A stretch of 64,000 bases of DNA from NCBI GenBank assembly GCA_944382845.1, contig CALWNN010000003.1, positions 1-64,000 on the forward strand, read 5' to 3'. The position numbers and the translations under genes are program-made. Position 1 is the stretch's first letter. Each line of letters starts with the position of its first letter. Below the pieces are notes generated by a model, which saw only the letters and a program-made list of their open reading frames with translations, made no database searches and was not told the origin of the DNA. The DNA comes from an uncultured Clostridia bacterium. GTDB lineage: Bacteria; Bacillota; Clostridia; Oscillospirales; Ruminococcaceae. Below, one piece after another: positions 27,188 through 35,064 of the stretch.

Positions 27188-28519
27188 GTGGCAACAAGAG
27201 TGGGATTTGTTTCTTTGGGCTGCCCGAAAAATCAGGTGGATGCCGAACATCTTATGTACGACCTTAAAAAAGAGGGGTTTGAGATCGTTCAGGACGCCGC
27301 CCTTGCAGACGTTGCGGTTATTAACACCTGCGGATTTATAGAAACTGCAAAACAGGAAGCGATAGACACTATACTCGAATTCGGCGAGCTTAAAAAAGAG
27401 GGTAGAATAAAAGCCATCATAGTTACAGGCTGCCTCTCGGAAAGATACAGAGAAGCTGTAGCGGAAGAGCTTCCGGAAGCCGACGCTGTTGTCGGAATCG
27501 GAAAAAACGGCGAACTTGGGGATATAATAAGAGAAGCGCTTTGCGATAAAAAACAGCTTTGTGTGTTCGATGACAAGCTGAAACTTCCTCTTGAAGGAGG
27601 AAGGATCCTTTCAACAGAGCCTTTTTTTGCATACTTAAAGATAGCGGAAGGATGCTCTAACTGCTGCACATATTGCGCTATTCCTTCCATAAGGGGGAAA
27701 TTCCGCTCAAGAAAAATGGAAGATATACTTGACGAGGCAAGGTGGCTTGCAAGCGTGGGAGTTAAAGAGCTTACAGTGGTGGCTCAGGACACAACACGCT
27801 ACGGCGAGGACCTTTACGGCGAGCCTAAGCTTGCCGAGCTTTTAAAGGAGCTTTGCAAAATAGACGGGTTCAAGTGGATAAGAACACTTTACAGCTACCC
27901 TGAAAGGATAGACGATAAGCTTATCGGGGTTTTGAAAAATGAAGATAAGCTTGTAAAATACCTTGATATACCTATTCAGCATTGCAATGACAGGATATTA
28001 AGGAAAATGAACAGAAAAAGCGACAAGGAAAGCATTGTTTCCCTTGTTAAAAAGCTCAGAGAAGAAATTCCCGGAATAACTTTGAGAACGACTCTTATCA
28101 CAGGATTTCCGGGTGAAACGGAAGAAGAATTTGAAGAGCTTTGCAGGTTTGTAAAGGATATGCGATTTGACAGATTGGGTTGTTTTGCATATTCTCCCGA
28201 GGAAAATACTCCCGCTGCGGAATTTGACGGACAGGTGGAATTCAAGGTTCGTGAAAGACGTGCTGAAATTATTATGGACGAGCAGATGAGGATATCGGAC
28301 GAGCTTAACGAGGAAAAGGTAGGACAGACTTTTGAAGCGGTCTGTGAAGGATTTGACAGATATGCCGAATGCTATTTCGGAAGGTCTGCCGCCGACGCTC
28401 CTGAAATTGACGGCAAGATATTCTTTACAAGCGAAAACAAGCTAAGTATAGGACAGTTTGTAAATGTGGCTGTAGACGATATTCTTGACTATGACCTTCT
28501 GGGTTCGGTTGTCGAATAA
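27188..28519 (+). CDS. rimO: Ribosomal protein S12 methylthiotransferase
   Basis: 443 residues from GTG 27188 (GAAAGGGG 9 bases upstream). UPF0004 domain with cysteines in SLGCPKNQVD, INTCGFIETA and VTGCLSER (ligands of the auxiliary cluster), the radical-SAM motif AEGCSNCCTYCAIP (about 150-163), and a C-terminal TRAM domain from about residue 375. The start 'RVGFVSLGCPKNQVDAE' is the RimO rather than MiaB form. It methylthiolates Asp88 of ribosomal protein S12. It has its own promoter and is followed by pgsA. Confidence 0.94.
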   Translation: MATRVGFVSLGCPKNQVDAEHLMYDLKKEGFEIVQDAALADVAVINTCGFIETAKQEAIDTILEFGELKKEGRIKAIIVTGCLSERYREAVAEELPEADAVVGIGKNGELGDIIREALCDKKQLCVFDDKLKLPLEGGRILSTEPFFAYLKIAEGCSNCCTYCAIPSIRGKFRSRKMEDILDEARWLASVGVKELTVVAQDTTRYGEDLYGEPKLAELLKELCKIDGFKWIRTLYSYPERIDDKLIGVLKNEDKLVKYLDIPIQHCNDRILRKMNRKSDKESIVSLVKKLREEIPGITLRTTLITGFPGETEEEFEELCRFVKDMRFDRLGCFAYSPEENTPAAEFDGQVEFKVRERRAEIIMDEQMRISDELNEEKVGQTFEAVCEGFDRYAECYFGRSAADAPEIDGKIFFTSENKLSIGQFVNVAVDDILDYDLLGSVVE

Positions 28520-28541
28520 AATTTAAAGAAAGGATATTTTT

Positions 28542-29084
28542 ATGAATCTTCCAAATAAGCTGACTATTTTAAGAGTGATTTTAATTCCGGTTTTTCTTGT
28601 TTTCTTGCTTGTTGATGCAATACCGTTCAATGTAATCCTTGCCCTTGTTATATTTGCGGCGGCTTCGCTTACAGACATGATAGACGGTAAGATCGCAAGA
28701 AAATATAACCTTGTTACAAACTTCGGAAAGTTCCTTGACCCTCTTGCAGACAAAATGCTCGTTATGGCGGCTCTTGTGTGCTTTTGCGGCATGGGCTGGG
28801 CAGACGTGGTAGCGGTTATAATCATTCTTGCAAGAGAATTCATGGTTTCCGCTTTAAGACTTGTAACAGCAGGGGAAGGAATTGTTGTTGCTGCGGGAAT
28901 ATGGGGAAAGCTTAAGACGGCATTTACAATGGTTGCTGTCGTTGTGATACTTTTTGCCGAGGGAATAGGTTTTCACAGCTTTCTTTTAAACGAGATACTT
29001 ATATGGATTGCCGCCGCTCTCACAATTATTTCCGGAGCGCAGTATCTTGCGGCTTACTGGTCGCATATCGACCCTTCAAAATAA
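28542..29084 (+). CDS. pgsA: CDP-diacylglycerol-glycerol-3-phosphate 3-phosphatidyltransferase
   Basis: 180 residues from ATG 28542 (AAAGGAT upstream). Four or five membrane helices. The CDP-alcohol phosphotransferase signature D-G-x2-A-R-x8-G-x3-D-x3-D is complete: DMIDGKIARKYN, then FGKFLDPLADK (about residues 45-70). It makes phosphatidylglycerol phosphate, the committed step to PG and cardiolipin, at the membrane. It lies 22 bases after rimO, so it is probably in the same transcript. Confidence 0.92.
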   Translation: MNLPNKLTILRVILIPVFLVFLLVDAIPFNVILALVIFAAASLTDMIDGKIARKYNLVTNFGKFLDPLADKMLVMAALVCFCGMGWADVVAVIIILAREFMVSALRLVTAGEGIVVAAGIWGKLKTAFTMVAVVVILFAEGIGFHSFLLNEILIWIAAALTIISGAQYLAAYWSHIDPSK

Positions 29085-29088
29085 ACAC

Positions 29089-29117
29089 TTGAAATTATAA
29101 ACCAAATGTGCTAAAAT
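29089..29117 (+). promoter_or_regulatory. Promoter of the cysteine T-box leader
   Basis: TTGAAA (29089-29094), 17-bp spacer, TAAAAT (29112-29117). Transcription would start near 29124, just before stem I of the T-box. Confidence 0.7.
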
Positions 29118-29136
29118 AACATATAATAATATTGAT

Positions 29137-29430
29137 TTGAAATGTAAAGACAAGAGTAACTTTTTTTGAGGCTTCAGAGAGAAACGGTTTGGTGTGACGT
29201 TTTGCAACATAAAAAGGCGAAGTGCGGTCTTTGGAGGAATTGCTTTAAACAAGCTTTTCTTCAGGCTGAAAGGGCGAAAATATAGCTGAAATAAAAGTAG
29301 TCCTTTTCGTATGTCTGCGTTAAAGACGGGTTTTTGCCGCTTAGTATAAAACGGAGTGGGACCGCAGATGAAAAATTCTGCCTCCGAGAGAAAACGTAAG
29401 ATATCTGCGTTTTTTCCGGGGGCTTTTAAT
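29137..29430 (+). promoter_or_regulatory. T-box riboswitch, cysteine-specific (UGC specifier)
   Basis: Stem I contains the AGAGAG element (29176-29181), the GGTTTGGTG apical region and, on its 3' side, GCGAAGTGCGGTC followed by TTTGGAGG; the specifier triplet is read as TGC (29223-29225), a Cys codon. The T-box sequence GGAGTGGGACCGCAG is at 29353-29367 (consensus AAGGGTGGNACCGCG). The terminator is GCCTCCG..AAAACG paired with CGTTTT..CGGGGGC (29380-29423) followed by TTTTAATTT. The downstream genes are cysE and cysS, which agrees with a cysteine specifier: uncharged tRNA-Cys would stabilise the antiterminator and switch the genes on. Confidence 0.88.
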
Positions 29431-29440
29431 TTATAAAAGT

Positions 29441-29615
29441 ATAACCAAGTCGCCGATGTCCCCCTGCTGATTATTCAGCAGGTCAGCCTCCTATTAGGCG
29501 GGCTTCCAATCAGTCTTTCAGTGGGGGATATTGGGAATCCCATACTGAAACCTATGAGGAGCAAATCTCCCATCTGCAGCTTGCTGCAGTCAGCGACAGG
29601 TTGCAATCATATAAA
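29441..29615. repeat. Modular hairpin repeat, copy D, between T-box terminator and cysE
   Basis: Head ATAACCAAGTCGCCGATGTCC, CCTGCTGATTATTCAGCAGG palindrome, CAGTCTTTCAGTGGGG..CCCATACTGAAACC, GAGGAGCAAATCTCC, CTGCAGCTTGCTGCAG and GCGACAGGTTGC. The normal tail is missing; the sequence passes directly to the cysE ribosome site. It adds about 175 bases of structured RNA to the leader. Confidence 0.85.
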
Positions 29616-29637
29616 TAGTCATAAGGAGGGTTTTGAT

Positions 29638-30285
29638 TTGAGTTTGATGAGCATAATCGAAAATATAAGACACGATATAAAAACTGTTAAAGAGCGTGAC
29701 CCTGCCGCTAACAGTGCACTTGAAATAATCCTTACCTATTCGGGAATACACGCAGTTATCATGCACAGGATAGCGCATAAATTCTATGAAACAGATCATA
29801 AGACTATAGCGAGAGTTATTTCCCAGTTTTCAAGGTTCCTAACGGGAATTGAAATTCACCCCGGGGCTAAAATAGGAAAAGGACTTCTTATCGACCACGG
29901 AATGGGAGTTGTGATCGGAGAAACCGCTGAGATAGGGGATTATTGCCTTATTTATCAGGGGGTGACTCTCGGAGGAACGGGAAAAGAGCACGGAAAGCGT
30001 CATCCTACACTTGGCAACAATGTAATGGTAGGTTCGGGAGCTAAGATTTTAGGCCCGTTCAAAGTTGGAGATAATGCAAAAATCGCGGCAAACGCCGTTG
30101 TGTTGGAGGAGGTTCCGCCGGACAGCACTGCGGTTGGCGTTCCCGCGAGGATTGTCAGAAAAAGCGGTCAGAAGCTTGACCTCGACCAGATACACATTCC
30201 GGACCCTGTCGCACAGGAGCTTTGTAAGCTGAAGCTTGAGCTTGAACAGGTGAATAAAAGAGTTGAAAGGCTTGAAAAACAGTAA
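29638..30285 (+). CDS. cysE: Serine O-acetyltransferase
   Basis: 215 residues. I chose TTG 29638 because AAGGAGGG ends 7 bases upstream; ATG 29647 is a second possibility. The N-terminal helical domain ([21 protein letters not shown]) precedes a left-handed beta-helix with hexapeptide units: [35 protein letters not shown] and [17 protein letters not shown]. His in LIDHG and GKEHGKRHP are the catalytic positions. It makes O-acetylserine from serine and acetyl-CoA, the entry to cysteine synthesis. No cysK is adjacent; cysS follows 21 bases later. Expression is predicted to respond to tRNA-Cys charging. Confidence 0.93.
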   Translation: MSLMSIIENIRHDIKTVKERDPAANSALEIILTYSGIHAVIMHRIAHKFYETDHKTIARVISQFSRFLTGIEIHPGAKIGKGLLIDHGMGVVIGETAEIGDYCLIYQGVTLGGTGKEHGKRHPTLGNNVMVGSGAKILGPFKVGDNAKIAANAVVLEEVPPDSTAVGVPARIVRKSGQKLDLDQIHIPDPVAQELCKLKLELEQVNKRVERLEKQ

Positions 30286-30306
30286 CAAAAGGAAAGGATA
30301 AAAATT

Positions 30307-31719
30307 ATGAAGCTATATAATTCCCTTACGAGAAAAAAGGAAGAATTTATTCCGAGATTTCCGGGTAAGGTTTCAATGTATACCTGCGGACCTACAGTTT
30401 ATCACTATGCCCATATCGGAAATTTAAGAAGCTATATCATGGAGGATGTTCTTGAAAAATATATGCGTTTTTCGGGACTTGACGTTAAAAGAGTAATGAA
30501 TATAACAGACGTTGGTCATCTTACAAGCGATGGCGATACCGGTGACGACAAAATGCTCAAGGGCGCAAAGCGTGAGCATAAGACTGTTATGGAGATTGCA
30601 AAATTTTACACCGATGCATTTTTTGAGGACTGCAAAAAGTTAAATATAAAAACTCCCGATGTGATAGAGCCTGCGACCGGCTGTATCGACGAGTTTATAA
30701 AGGTCATCGAAGGACTTATTGAAAAGGGATATGCTTACGAAGCCGGAGGAAACATTTATTTTGATACTTCAAAGCTTGAAAAATACTATGTTTTCAACGA
30801 CTTTAAGGAAGAGGATCTTGCAGTCGGAGTACGCGAGGGCGTTACCGAGGATGCAAATAAGAAAAACAAGGCCGATTTCGTTCTGTGGTTTACAAAATCA
30901 AAGTTTGACGACCAGGAACTTAAATGGAACAGCCCGTGGGGAATAGGCTACCCGGGTTGGCATATTGAATGTTCATGTATCTCCATGAAAAATTTAGGAG
31001 AATATCTTGATATTCACTGCGGAGGGATAGACAACGCTTTCCCGCATCACACTAATGAAATTGCCCAGAGCGAGGCATACCTTGGTCATGAATGGTGCAG
31101 ATACTGGTTTCACGTTCATCACCTTAACACAAACAGCGGAAAAATGTCAAAATCAAAGGGAGAATTTCTTACCGTTTCCCTCCTTGAAAGCAAGGGCTAC
31201 GACCCTATAGTATACAGATTTTTCTGCCTTAACTCCCATTACAGAAAATCCCTTGTGTTTTCTTATGAAAACTTGGACAATGCGGCGGCTTCATTCAATA
31301 AGCTTGTTTCAAGAATTTCTGCAATTTTAAAAGAGAAACAGGGAGAAGTGGATAAAGAAAGCTTCGATACTCTGAAAGCTTCATTCTGCGAAGCGATGGA
31401 CAACGATATCAATACATCTCTTGCCCTTACCGCTCTTTATGATGTTTTGAAGGCTCAGACGACTGCGGCAACAAAAATTGCTCTTATCAATGAGTTTGAC
31501 AAAGTTCTTTCTTTAGACCTTGTTAAAAAGGCTGAACAGTTAAAGAGCGAAAATAATGAGGAAGATATACCCGATGAAATTATGGAGCTTGTTGAAAAGA
31601 GAGCGGTGGCAAGAAGAGAAAAGAATTTTTCTCTTGCAGACTCTTTAAGAGATGAAATTGCCGAAAAGGGCTACATTATCGAAGAAACAAGACAGGGAAC
31701 ACGGATCAGGAAAAAGTAA
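30307..31719 (+). CDS. cysS: Cysteinyl-tRNA synthetase
   Basis: 470 residues from ATG 30307 (AAAGGAAAGGATA upstream). Class I synthetase: Zn-ligand Cys in MYTCGPTVYHYAHIGNLRS with the HIGH-type YAHIG, the second zinc region WHIECSCIS, HHTNEIAQSEA (His and Glu ligands) and the KMSKSKGEF signature near residue 280. C-terminal DALR-type helical domain. It charges tRNA-Cys and shares the T-box-controlled transcript with cysE, so amino acid supply and charging are co-regulated. Confidence 0.96.
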   Translation: MKLYNSLTRKKEEFIPRFPGKVSMYTCGPTVYHYAHIGNLRSYIMEDVLEKYMRFSGLDVKRVMNITDVGHLTSDGDTGDDKMLKGAKREHKTVMEIAKFYTDAFFEDCKKLNIKTPDVIEPATGCIDEFIKVIEGLIEKGYAYEAGGNIYFDTSKLEKYYVFNDFKEEDLAVGVREGVTEDANKKNKADFVLWFTKSKFDDQELKWNSPWGIGYPGWHIECSCISMKNLGEYLDIHCGGIDNAFPHHTNEIAQSEAYLGHEWCRYWFHVHHLNTNSGKMSKSKGEFLTVSLLESKGYDPIVYRFFCLNSHYRKSLVFSYENLDNAAASFNKLVSRISAILKEKQGEVDKESFDTLKASFCEAMDNDINTSLALTALYDVLKAQTTAATKIALINEFDKVLSLDLVKKAEQLKSENNEEDIPDEIMELVEKRAVARREKNFSLADSLRDEIAEKGYIIEETRQGTRIRKK

Positions 31720-31732
31720 AGGAAGGTAGAAT

Positions 31733-32629
31733 ATGAATTACGACCCCACAAGAAGAAGGACGGGAAAAGTAGCAGTCTATACAAAGATATTTCAGATAAT
31801 TCTCATTCTTTTTGCGTTTTTTGTTGTTGTTATGCTTTTCTTTGCGTTTCGCCAAAAACCAAGCATAGATTACTCAAAATCTGATTTTGTACAAGTAAAA
31901 GAACCTTCCGACGACGCTCCTGTTGTGGTTTTTGAAACCACCGAAGGAACTTTTAAGGCGGTGCTTTTTGAAGATGAAGCACCTGAATACTGCGAATATT
32001 TTGTTGAGCTTGTGGAAGACGGCTATTTTAACGACACTTATGTATGTGCGGTTTTAAAGGCTGAAAACGGCGATGAGGCAGGCTTTATCGGCGGTTCAAA
32101 GACGGAAGACGGACTTTCAAACGAAGATACAAACACAAAAATGACCTCTATTGAAATATCCGGGAATCTGCTTCCCATAAAAGGCGCAATTGGATCCCTT
32201 GTAAAGCAGAGAGGATTTTTTTCAAAGGCAAAGGCAGGCTCTGTTTTTACGATTATAAACGACGTGGTTGACGTGGCTGAACTTGAAGATAGCGTCAAGG
32301 ATAAGGAGGACTCAAACGGTCTTTCAAAGGTCACCGAAATGTTTTCCACTTACGGAGGCGCACCGAATTTCCTTCAGCAGTATACTATTTTTGCTCAGGT
32401 CTATGACGGTTGGGACACCATCGAAAAAATAAGCTCAATGGAAATCGTTGACGAGGAAAAGTCGGACGAGGATGAGGATAAGAATTATTCCCCCAAGGAG
32501 GAAGTAAAGTTTACAAAGGTTTATATGTCAACCTACGGAGAAAATAAGGAAAACGGCTATATTATCCCTGAACACACCGAAAATCAGCCTTCTGACCCGA
32601 ATGATAATTCGGACGGCGGCGAAGGTTGA
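31733..32629 (+). CDS. Membrane-anchored cyclophilin-like protein, probably not a typical isomerase
   Basis: 298 residues from ATG 31733 (GGAAGG upstream). One N-terminal membrane helix (about 17-42) places the rest outside the cell. Residues about 62-270 follow the cyclophilin fold order: VVFETTEGTFKAVLFEDEAP, FVELVEDGYFNDTYV, GFIGGSK, IKGAIGSL and GSVFTIIN, then YTIFAQVYDGWDTIEKI. The catalytic arginine of cyclophilins (in 'FHR') should be where TYVCAVLKAENG stands, and it is absent. The C-terminal 50 residues are acidic and disordered-looking. The gene follows cysS after 13 bases and precedes an exported PrsA-like lipoprotein, which suggests a role in folding at the cell surface. Confidence 0.75.
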   Translation: MNYDPTRRRTGKVAVYTKIFQIILILFAFFVVVMLFFAFRQKPSIDYSKSDFVQVKEPSDDAPVVVFETTEGTFKAVLFEDEAPEYCEYFVELVEDGYFNDTYVCAVLKAENGDEAGFIGGSKTEDGLSNEDTNTKMTSIEISGNLLPIKGAIGSLVKQRGFFSKAKAGSVFTIINDVVDVAELEDSVKDKEDSNGLSKVTEMFSTYGGAPNFLQQYTIFAQVYDGWDTIEKISSMEIVDEEKSDEDEDKNYSPKEEVKFTKVYMSTYGENKENGYIIPEHTENQPSDPNDNSDGGEG

Positions 32630-32654
32630 CAAAAGGGGATAAATGCTGTATAAT
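32626..32654 (+). promoter_or_regulatory. Sigma-A promoter overlapping the end of the cyclophilin-like gene
   Basis: TTGACA (32626-32631), 17-bp spacer, TATAAT (32649-32654). The -35 box contains the stop codon of the upstream gene. Confidence 0.88.
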
Positions 32655-32673
32655 TTATATTTGAAATGTTTTT

Positions 32674-32698
32674 TCAAATCGGCTTTGCTCCGATTTAA
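32674..32698. repeat. Tail-only fragment of the modular hairpin repeat
   Basis: AAATCGGCTTTGCTCCGATTT matches the tail of the repeat family and is itself a hairpin (AAATCGG/CCGATTT). It lies in the 5' leader of the lipoprotein gene. Confidence 0.6.
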
Positions 32699-32721
32699 AT
32701 TCGATCGAAAGGAAAATAAAA

Positions 32722-33957
32722 ATGTCTTTGAAAAAGAGATTGGCAGCCCTTGCGGCAGCTGCTGCAATTACTCTTTCGCTTGCCGGATGCGGCACGGATA
32801 CGTCTTATGTTATGACAGCCGACGGAGAAAAAATTGCGGCAGGAGTTTATATAGACCTTATGCTTTCCGAGCTTACAAATCAGATGTATGCGCTTTATTT
32901 CAGCGGAACAGAAGTTACAGGCTCCTATATGGATCAGGAGGTTGACGGCGTTCCCATGAACGAATACCTTGAAAGCTATGCTTATGATACCTGCCTGAAG
33001 ATTGTGGCTGTTGAAAAGAGATGCGAGGAACTCGGAGTAACTCTTTCCGACGAGGAGACTAAGGAGATAAGCGAAACTGTAAACAGCTCATGGGACGCAA
33101 ACGGGGATTACTATCACACCATGGGTATTTCCAAGGACTCTCTCAGAAGGGTTGAAAAATATTCATATCTTACCGAAAAGCTCTTTGACAAATATTACGG
33201 CGAGGGCGGAATTGAAGAAGTGTCACTTGATGAGATCAAGGAGTACGTAAATGAGAATATCCTTCGTTATAAGATAATAACCTTTGAAAAGGACGATGAG
33301 GACGAGGGGGCTGCTGCCAAGGAAGAAGCAGACAAGTATTTTGCACTTATTGAGGACGAAGGTCTTACAATGGACGAGCTTATCGAGCGTTACGAAGCAG
33401 ATAACGAAGCCGAGGAAGAAGAGGAAGAATCTGAACAAACAACCGATGATTCAACAGGTACAGATGACAGTTCAAGCGACGCTGATTCCTCTGCAGACGA
33501 TAGTTCAAACGGTACCGATTCTTCCGCAAACGACAGTTCAAGCGATTCCGATTCTTCCGCAGACGATAATAACAGTACAGAAGATGAAGAAGAGGAAGAA
33601 AAGACAGAGGCTGAGCTTGAAGCTGAAAAATATCCAAACGAGCATCTCAGAAATAAGGAAAATGTTACTGATGATGAGTTTGTGTCTTTCGTTGACCAAA
33701 TGGAAATTGACAGCATCGACATTTACGAGGACGACAACGGATACTACATTATTGAAAAGCTTGATATGGCAAAGAGAGATACTTATGCCGAAGCAAACAA
33801 GGATACTCTTATTTCAACAATGAAAGCTGAGGATTTTGAAGGGGTTGTTGACGCTCTTGCAGAGGCTGTTAAAGTTGTTGACAACAAGGAAGCCCTTGAA
33901 AGATACAATGCAACCGATGTTTATGAAAGACAGACCGAGGCGTCTGAGGACAACTGA
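32722..33957 (+). CDS. Exported lipoprotein, SurA/PrsA-like, with acidic repeat insert
   Basis: 411 residues from ATG 32722 (GAAAGGAAA upstream). The signal peptide ends in the lipobox SLAGC (Cys at about residue 24). Residues about 30-160 resemble the helical SurA N-terminal chaperone domain (EEETKEISETVN, SWDANGDYYHT). A parvulin-like domain follows (ILRYKIITFEKDD .. EEADKYFALIEDEGLTMDELIERY and, after the insert, YYIIEKLDMAKRD). It is interrupted at about residues 232-295 by a Glu/Asp/Ser tract containing three 11-residue repeats. It probably assists folding of secreted proteins at the membrane; the insert replaces the loops that carry parvulin active-site residues, so isomerase activity is doubtful. 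Confidence 0.75.
   Translation: MSLKKRLAALAAAAAITLSLAGCGTDTSYVMTADGEKIAAGVYIDLMLSELTNQMYALYFSGTEVTGSYMDQEVDGVPMNEYLESYAYDTCLKIVAVEKRCEELGVTLSDEETKEISETVNSSWDANGDYYHTMGISKDSLRRVEKYSYLTEKLFDKYYGEGGIEEVSLDEIKEYVNENILRYKIITFEKDDEDEGAAAKEEADKYFALIEDEGLTMDELIERYEADNEAEEEEEESEQTTDDSTGTDDSSSDADSSADDSSNGTDSSANDSSSDSDSSADDNNSTEDEEEEEKTEAELEAEKYPNEHLRNKENVTDDEFVSFVDQMEIDSIDIYEDDNGYYIIEKLDMAKRDTYAEANKDTLISTMKAEDFEGVVDALAEAVKVVDNKEALERYNATDVYERQTEASEDN
33463..33561. repeat. Three 33-bp tandem repeats inside the lipoprotein gene
   Basis: Units at 33463-33495, 33496-33528 and 33529-33561 encode DDSSSDADSSA, DDSSNGTDSSA and NDSSSDSDSSA. The repeat keeps frame, so copy-number change would only lengthen or shorten the acidic linker. 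Confidence 0.8.
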
Positions 33958-33973
33958 AATCATTAAAAATTGC

Positions 33974-34005
33974 GCTCTCCCGGAAATTTTCGGGAGAGCA
34001 TTTTT
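33974..34005 (+). terminator. Rho-independent terminator of the PrsA-like gene
   Basis: GCTCTCCCG (33974-33982) and CGGGAGAGC (33991-33999) with a loop of eight bases, then five T after an A. Confidence 0.85.
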
Positions 34006-34023
34006 GTAAACTTGCCAAACACA

Positions 34024-34059
34024 AAAACTCTCCTGCCGAAAACGAAAGGAGAGTTTTTT
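34024..34059. terminator. Bidirectional terminator between convergent genes
   Basis: AAAACTCTCCT (34024-34033) pairs with AGGAGAGTTTT (34048-34058). T-runs occur on both strands, so it can also end the minus-strand PIN/NYN gene whose stop is at 34075. Confidence 0.8.
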
Positions 34060-34074
34060 GATTTGTGAAAACTG

Positions 34075-34947
34075 TTAATCGTTTGTAAGCTGTTTTATCT
34101 CCTCAAAGTGACCTTTGAGATCATGATAAAATTCACAGCCCTTTTTTTTGCCGAAATCCTTGATAAGAGTAATGTAAAGGTCCTGCTTGCGCTGGCATTT
34201 TCTAAGGCTCTCCATAAGCTCCTTCTGTCTGGCAGGAGGATATTTTTCTAAAAGAGAGCTTTCAGACGGCATTTCTTCTTCGTGGGAAGAGTTTTCTTCA
34301 AGGTGAACCGCCTGCTCCTGAGATGGCTCGCTTGGTACAGCCTCAACCGTCTGAGAAGGCATCTTCTGAACGGGTTTTTTTCTTCCTCTCTTTCCCTGAA
34401 CAGCCTTTCCATGCTCTTTTTCAGCTTCGGATACCTTTTCCTTTACTTCTTTTGCAAAAGCCTCGGCTTCAATCTCATCAACAGGCTCGGGAATCTCCTC
34501 GCTTTCTACCTCTAAAGCGGCAGCCTCCAGTTTGTCATTTTCATAAGAAGCAGCCGAAAGTTCAGAAGAGTAATTTAAAAAGCTTCCTATAGTGGCGAAT
34601 CTGAAAAGTCCCGTGTCCGATTCTGCAAAATTGCTTTCCCAGAAATCAAGAAGAGAGTCAAACCCCTGATCCCGGCTTATGATAACTGCACTTTTATAAT
34701 TGCTGTCCTTCATCATATAACCCAGATAAGTGGAAAGCTGAAAATCGAGAAAGTTTTTTCCTCCCCTTTTGATTTTGTAAAAGTCGATATCGCATCTGCT
34801 GTTAATAAGAGTCTTGTGCATTTCAAAGCTTATCATATCGGCGTTGGGACTGTAGAAAATTACTGCCCTGTCGGTGCTGTCAAGTCTGTCAATACCCATA
34901 AGACCCGCATTTTTCACGTTTTCATAATCGATAAGATACAAATTCAA
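34075..34947 (-). CDS. PIN/NYN-like nuclease-fold protein with charged linker
   Basis: 290 residues; ATG 34947, with GAGGTG upstream. Residues 1-115 look like a NYN/PIN RNase fold: Asp7 and Asn10 in LIDYENVKN, Asp68 in GKNFLDFQLSTYLG, and Asp93/Asp97 in VIISRDQGFDSLL, arranged as the usual acidic metal site. Residues about 130-235 are Glu/Lys/Pro-rich and probably disordered, with a basic patch GKRGRKKPVQK. A short helical domain (about 240-290: ARQKELMESLRKCQRKQDLY) closes the protein. Likely an RNA-processing enzyme of unknown target. It is transcribed divergently from the pseudoenzyme gene at 35.1 kb, with RNase J nearby. Confidence 0.7.
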   Translation of the reverse strand: MNLYLIDYENVKNAGLMGIDRLDSTDRAVIFYSPNADMISFEMHKTLINSRCDIDFYKIKRGGKNFLDFQLSTYLGYMMKDSNYKSAVIISRDQGFDSLLDFWESNFAESDTGLFRFATIGSFLNYSSELSAASYENDKLEAAALEVESEEIPEPVDEIEAEAFAKEVKEKVSEAEKEHGKAVQGKRGRKKPVQKMPSQTVEAVPSEPSQEQAVHLEENSSHEEEMPSESSLLEKYPPARQKELMESLRKCQRKQDLYITLIKDFGKKKGCEFYHDLKGHFEEIKQLTND

Positions 34948-35064
34948 TCTATTTCACCTCACTTTTCAATAATCATTATACACAATTTTCATTCCTTTGG
35001 CAAGGGGATGAATAAATATTCCTTACCTTTCCAATACTTTTTTAAAACCAAAGGAGAGATTTTT

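Noticed and set aside
33284..33823. Long Thr/Gln/Lys-rich frames over the lipoprotein gene on both strands
   Set aside because: Shadows of the acidic Asp/Ser repeat tract; composition follows from the repeat, with no ribosome sites.
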